A model generated the notes under the pieces. It was not told where the DNA came from. It saw only the letters and a list, made by a program, of their open reading frames with translations, and searched no databases. 10,672 bases of DNA from Collinsella sp. (lineage in GTDB: Bacteria > Actinomycetota > Coriobacteriia > Coriobacteriales > Coriobacteriaceae), in the NCBI GenBank assembly GCA_031296755.1, contig JAUMMZ010000043.1, forward strand, positions 1 through 10,672, written 5' to 3'. Of the stretch, positions 8,147 to 10,672 are shown piece after piece; the first letter of the stretch is position 1; each line of letters starts with the position of its first letter. The position numbers and the translations under genes were made by a program.

Positions 8147-10002
8147 TGGCAGACGAGACCAGGACTCAGATTCCCAAGCCCACCCGCCAGCGTGGTCCCA
8201 TGGGCCGCATGGGCGGCATGCGTCGCGGCGAAAAGGCCAAGGACTTTAAGGGCACCATGAGGCAGCTGCTCGGCTATATCGGCCAGCACAAGGTTGCCGT
8301 GTTTGTCGCCGTCGCCTTTGCCGTATGCTCGGTCATCTTTAACATTGTGGGACCCAAGGTGCTCGGTCAGGTTACGACCAAGCTGTTCGAGGGCCTGGTT
8401 GCCAAGGTCAACGGCACCGGCGATGTCGACTTTGACTGGATTGCCAAGACGCTCGGCTTTTTGCTCTGCCTGTATCTGGCAAGCTCTGTTTGCAGCCTCA
8501 TCCAGGGCTGGCTCATGACCGGCGTCACGCAAAAGATCTGCTATCGCATGCGCAAGGAGATCGCCGCCAAAATCGCCGTCGTACCGATGAGTTACTTTAA
8601 CGGCCACAGCAAGGGCGACGTACTCAGCCGCATCACCAACGACGTCGATACGCTCGGCCAGTCGCTCAACCAGAGCGTGACGCAGCTCATCACCTCGGTG
8701 ACGCAGATTATCGGCGTGCTCGTCATGATGCTGTCGATCAGCCTGCCGCTCACCGGCGTCACCGTGCTCACGCTGCCGGCAGCCGCGATTATCCTGACCG
8801 TGATGATTCACTTCTCGCAGCCGTACTTCCGAGAGCAGCAGCAAGTCCTGGGCGCCGTCAACGGCATTATCGAGGAGGACTTTGCCGGCCAGAATGTCAT
8901 TCAGGTGTTCGACCGCGCCGAGGCCTCAATCGAGGAGTTCGACCGTCAAAACGACCGCCTCTTTATTAGTGGCTGGCGCTCGCAGTTCCTGTCGGGCCTG
9001 ATGATGCCGCTTATGAGCTTGGTGGGCAACATGGGCTACGTGGGCGTCGTCGTGGTGGGCGCGCAGCTCGCGCTGACCGGCAATGCCACGCCCGGCGACA
9101 TCCAGAGCTTTATCCAGTACGTTCGCAACTTTACGCAGCCCGTGCAGCAACTGGGCAACGTGAGCAACACGATGCAGTCGATGGCAGCCGCCACCGAGCG
9201 CGTCTTTGAGTTCCTAGCCGCGCCCGAGGAGGAGCAGAAAGCCGACGCGCAGATTCCCGAAAAGCGCCCCGGCCATGTGGAGTTTGATCACGTCAAGTTT
9301 GGCTATACGCCCGACAAGACCATCATCCACGACTTTAGCTGCGAGGCGCAGCCCGGCCAGACCATCGCCATCGTCGGTCCTACCGGCGCCGGCAAGACCA
9401 CGCTCATTAAGCTGCTGCAGCGCTTCTACGATGTGGACGGCGGATCGCTGCGCGTCGAGGGTGTCGACGTGCGCGACTGGGACCGCGCGGCGCTGCGCGG
9501 CGAGTTTGCCATGGTGCTGCAGGATACCTGGCTGTTTAACGGCACCATCCGCGAGAACATCCGCTACGGACGCCCCGATGCAAGCGATGCCGAGGTCGAA
9601 GCCGCTGCACGCGCCGCACGCTGCGATCACTTTATCCATACGCTCGCCGGCGGCTACGACTTTATGATCAACGAGGAGGGCACCAACCTGTCGCAGGGCC
9701 AGCGCCAGCTCGTGACCATTGCCCGTGCCATTTTGGCCGACCGCCCGGCGCTAATTCTGGACGAGGCAACCTCCAACGTTGACACTCGTACCGAGGAGCT
9801 TATTCAGCGTGCCATGGATGCGCTGATGCAGGGCCGTACCAGCTTTGTTATCGCGCACCGCCTGTCCACGATCCGCAACGCCGACGTGATCTTGGTAATT
9901 CGCGACGGCGATATCGTCGAGAAGGGCACGCACGACGAGTTGCTCGCCCAGGGCGGCTTCTACGCCGATCTGTACAACTCGCAGTTCGACGAGGCGGCGT
10001 AA
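8146..10002 (+). CDS. ABC exporter half-transporter with competent ATPase site (618 aa)
   Basis: Catalytic partner of the preceding subunit. A basic Gly/Met-rich N-terminus (1-35) leads into six membrane helices (from about residue 43 to 330), with the coupling region and GDVLSRITNDVDT typical of exporters. The ATPase domain has Walker A GPTGAGKTT (411-419), Q-loop in MVLQDTWLFNGTIREN, Walker B ALILDE with catalytic Glu540, and switch His571 in VIAHRLSTI. The signature is LSQGQ (515-519) instead of LSGGQ. Its own Walker motifs would pair with the intact VSGGQ of the first subunit to form the active site, while its LSQGQ faces the degenerate site, as in TM288. The ATG shares one base with the previous stop (TAATG), with AAGGAGG just upstream, so the two are made in step. 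The substrate is unknown; the regulator suggests a toxic compound. Confidence 0.94.
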   Translation: MADETRTQIPKPTRQRGPMGRMGGMRRGEKAKDFKGTMRQLLGYIGQHKVAVFVAVAFAVCSVIFNIVGPKVLGQVTTKLFEGLVAKVNGTGDVDFDWIAKTLGFLLCLYLASSVCSLIQGWLMTGVTQKICYRMRKEIAAKIAVVPMSYFNGHSKGDVLSRITNDVDTLGQSLNQSVTQLITSVTQIIGVLVMMLSISLPLTGVTVLTLPAAAIILTVMIHFSQPYFREQQQVLGAVNGIIEEDFAGQNVIQVFDRAEASIEEFDRQNDRLFISGWRSQFLSGLMMPLMSLVGNMGYVGVVVVGAQLALTGNATPGDIQSFIQYVRNFTQPVQQLGNVSNTMQSMAAATERVFEFLAAPEEEQKADAQIPEKRPGHVEFDHVKFGYTPDKTIIHDFSCEAQPGQTIAIVGPTGAGKTTLIKLLQRFYDVDGGSLRVEGVDVRDWDRAALRGEFAMVLQDTWLFNGTIRENIRYGRPDASDAEVEAAARAARCDHFIHTLAGGYDFMINEEGTNLSQGQRQLVTIARAILADRPALILDEATSNVDTRTEELIQRAMDALMQGRTSFVIAHRLSTIRNADVILVIRDGDIVEKGTHDELLAQGGFYADLYNSQFDEAA

Positions 10003-10033
10003 ATTCTGCCGCGGGGAACGAATAACGCCCGAG

Positions 10034-10068
10034 AACGGGGGCGCAGGACAACCTGCGCCCCCGTTTTT
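10034..10068 (+). terminator. Strong intrinsic terminator of the exporter operon
   Basis: A 13-bp perfect GC-rich stem (10035-10047 with 10052-10064) with loop ACAA is followed by TTTTT, 32 bases after the last stop codon. A further A-T pair can form at its base. This is a textbook terminator. Confidence 0.95.
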
Positions 10069-10123
10069 GCTCTGCGGCCCTCAAACCGCCTCCCCTGGGA
10101 CCTGATTGACAGCCCCTTCGAGG

Positions 10124-10362
10124 CCCCGTGGGCAAAAAATGGCAAATATGAGTACTGTTACCCTTTTAGTAACAGCCAAAACAGCCCCAAATGCCGTTTT
10201 CACGGCTTACACGCGTCCCTAAATTGATCAAACAGCCCTATAGCGGACTTATATGTGTTTGCGTTAATGAACATATTTTGCTGTTATGTCTATTATTTTG
10301 CGAAGGCAATATGCTACTAAGCTAGCAACCGTACTCATATTTGGCATTTTTTGCCCACAGGG
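10124..10362. repeat. Long inverted-repeat element of about 240 bp, MITE-like
   Basis: The arms 10128-10155 and 10331-10358 are inverted copies of 28 bases with one mismatch. Outward they extend by CCC/GGG after one mismatch. Inward, without gaps, about 11 of the next 18 positions also match, including TTAGTA near 10166-10171 and its complement near 10315-10320. The interior is AT-rich and holds no ORF. A 7-bp hairpin (10155-10161 with 10169-10175) lies at the inner end of the left arm, and ACAGCC occurs four times (10109, 10172, 10181, 10232). This looks like a non-autonomous mobile element or genomic repeat. No target duplication is obvious. Confidence 0.75.
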
Positions 10363-10444
10363 TGTTTCCTGGGGAACCGACAATAGCCTTAGGGTCCCGC
10401 GCGACGCCGCTCCCTCCCGGTATCCGCCGACGTTCCCCCATATA

Positions 10445-10482
10445 AAACCTGCCAAAATAAACCTGTCCCTTTTGGCAGGTTT
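10445..10482. repeat. Perfect 13-bp palindrome with an internal competing copy
   Basis: AAACCTGCCAAAA (10445-10457) and its exact complement (10470-10482) flank 12 bases. The loop itself contains a second AAACCTG (10459-10465) that could pair with CAGGTTT (10476-10482) instead, so two exclusive hairpins are possible. It lies upstream of the probable promoter of the next gene. It could be a small dispersed palindrome or, on the minus strand, a terminator followed by TTTTATA. Confidence 0.7.
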
Positions 10483-10497
10483 CGGGGTGGCAAGGGC

Positions 10498-10526
10498 TTG
10501 CACTTTAGCGTGCGACAGCGGATAAT
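10498..10526 (+). promoter_or_regulatory. Probable promoter of the right-edge gene
   Basis: TTGCAC (10498-10503) and GATAAT (10521-10526) are 17 bases apart, a near-ideal sigma-70 type promoter. Transcription from about 10533 would give a 48-base leader, too short for a large riboswitch or T-box. Confidence 0.7.
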
Positions 10527-10580
10527 GCCGGACACTCGACAATACGCTTATTGCTCTTTCTATAGATTGAGGAGGCCCCT

Positions 10581-10672
10581 ATGGCCATGGAATTCAAACG
10601 CAGGCTGCCGATCCCCATGGAGATCCGCGAGGAAATGCCGCTTTCTGCCGAGCTTACCGCCAAAAAGCAGGC
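10581..10672 (+). CDS. Probable 3-deoxy-7-phosphoheptulonate (DAHP) synthase, N-terminus only
   Basis: Only 30 codons are inside the window. The start ATG at 10581 follows GAGGAGG at good spacing; a second ATG two codons later is also possible. The visible residues, with FKRRLPIP, EIREEMPLS and AELTAKK, resemble the N-terminal stretch of bacterial AroF/AroG-type DAHP synthases, which join phosphoenolpyruvate and erythrose 4-phosphate in the first step of aromatic amino acid synthesis. The catalytic domain lies outside, so the call rests on a short, moderately conserved segment recalled from memory. A sigma-70 promoter stands just upstream. Confidence 0.5.
   Translation, partial: MAMEFKRRLPIPMEIREEMPLSAELTAKKQ

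Noticed and set aside
10360..10580. A T-box or amino-acid riboswitch before the probable DAHP synthase
   Set aside because: The best promoter leaves a leader of only about 48 bases, and I see no T-box sequence or terminator/antiterminator pair within it.

Overview
The window is about 60% GC in its genes, gene-dense and bacterial. Codon use, the genes present and the style of the palindromes suggest a strict anaerobe of the Coriobacteriia (Actinomycetota), most like Collinsella. This is an inference from recognised protein families; no database was searched.

Layout. The left half is on the minus strand and reads right to left: a short-chain dehydrogenase (4294-5043), a terminator, a 2-keto-3-deoxygluconate permease of the KdgT family (3166-4185), a terminator, pyruvate formate-lyase (646-2697), a separate 83-residue glycyl radical protein (309-560), a long hairpin element (about 125-316), and possibly the first two codons of another gene at the left edge (1-7). 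The right half is on the plus strand: a MarR-type regulator (5334-5783) overlapping the first of two ABC half-exporter genes (5780-8146), which overlaps the second (8146-10002), then a strong terminator. A 500-base gene-free stretch holds a second long inverted-repeat element and a palindrome. The first 30 codons of a probable DAHP synthase gene follow (10581 to the right edge).

How it fits together. Deoxygluconate uptake and the dehydrogenase could feed sugar-acid breakdown toward pyruvate, which pyruvate formate-lyase turns into acetyl-CoA and formate. The other group is a self-contained efflux operon: the regulator probably controls itself and the pump through an unusual inverted repeat that spans the start codon. 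The two ABC subunits form an asymmetric heterodimer, with one degenerate and one competent ATPase site.

The most interesting signal is that pyruvate formate-lyase is split. The 683-residue catalytic part keeps the Cys-Cys pair but ends just before the glycyl radical domain. That domain is a separate cistron with its own ribosome binding site, in a different frame. The 85-base gap between them holds a perfect 10-bp inverted repeat centred on an extended -10 promoter motif, followed by a GC-rich hairpin. The enzyme therefore looks like an obligate two-protein system whose oxygen-sensitive part could be made, regulated and replaced separately.
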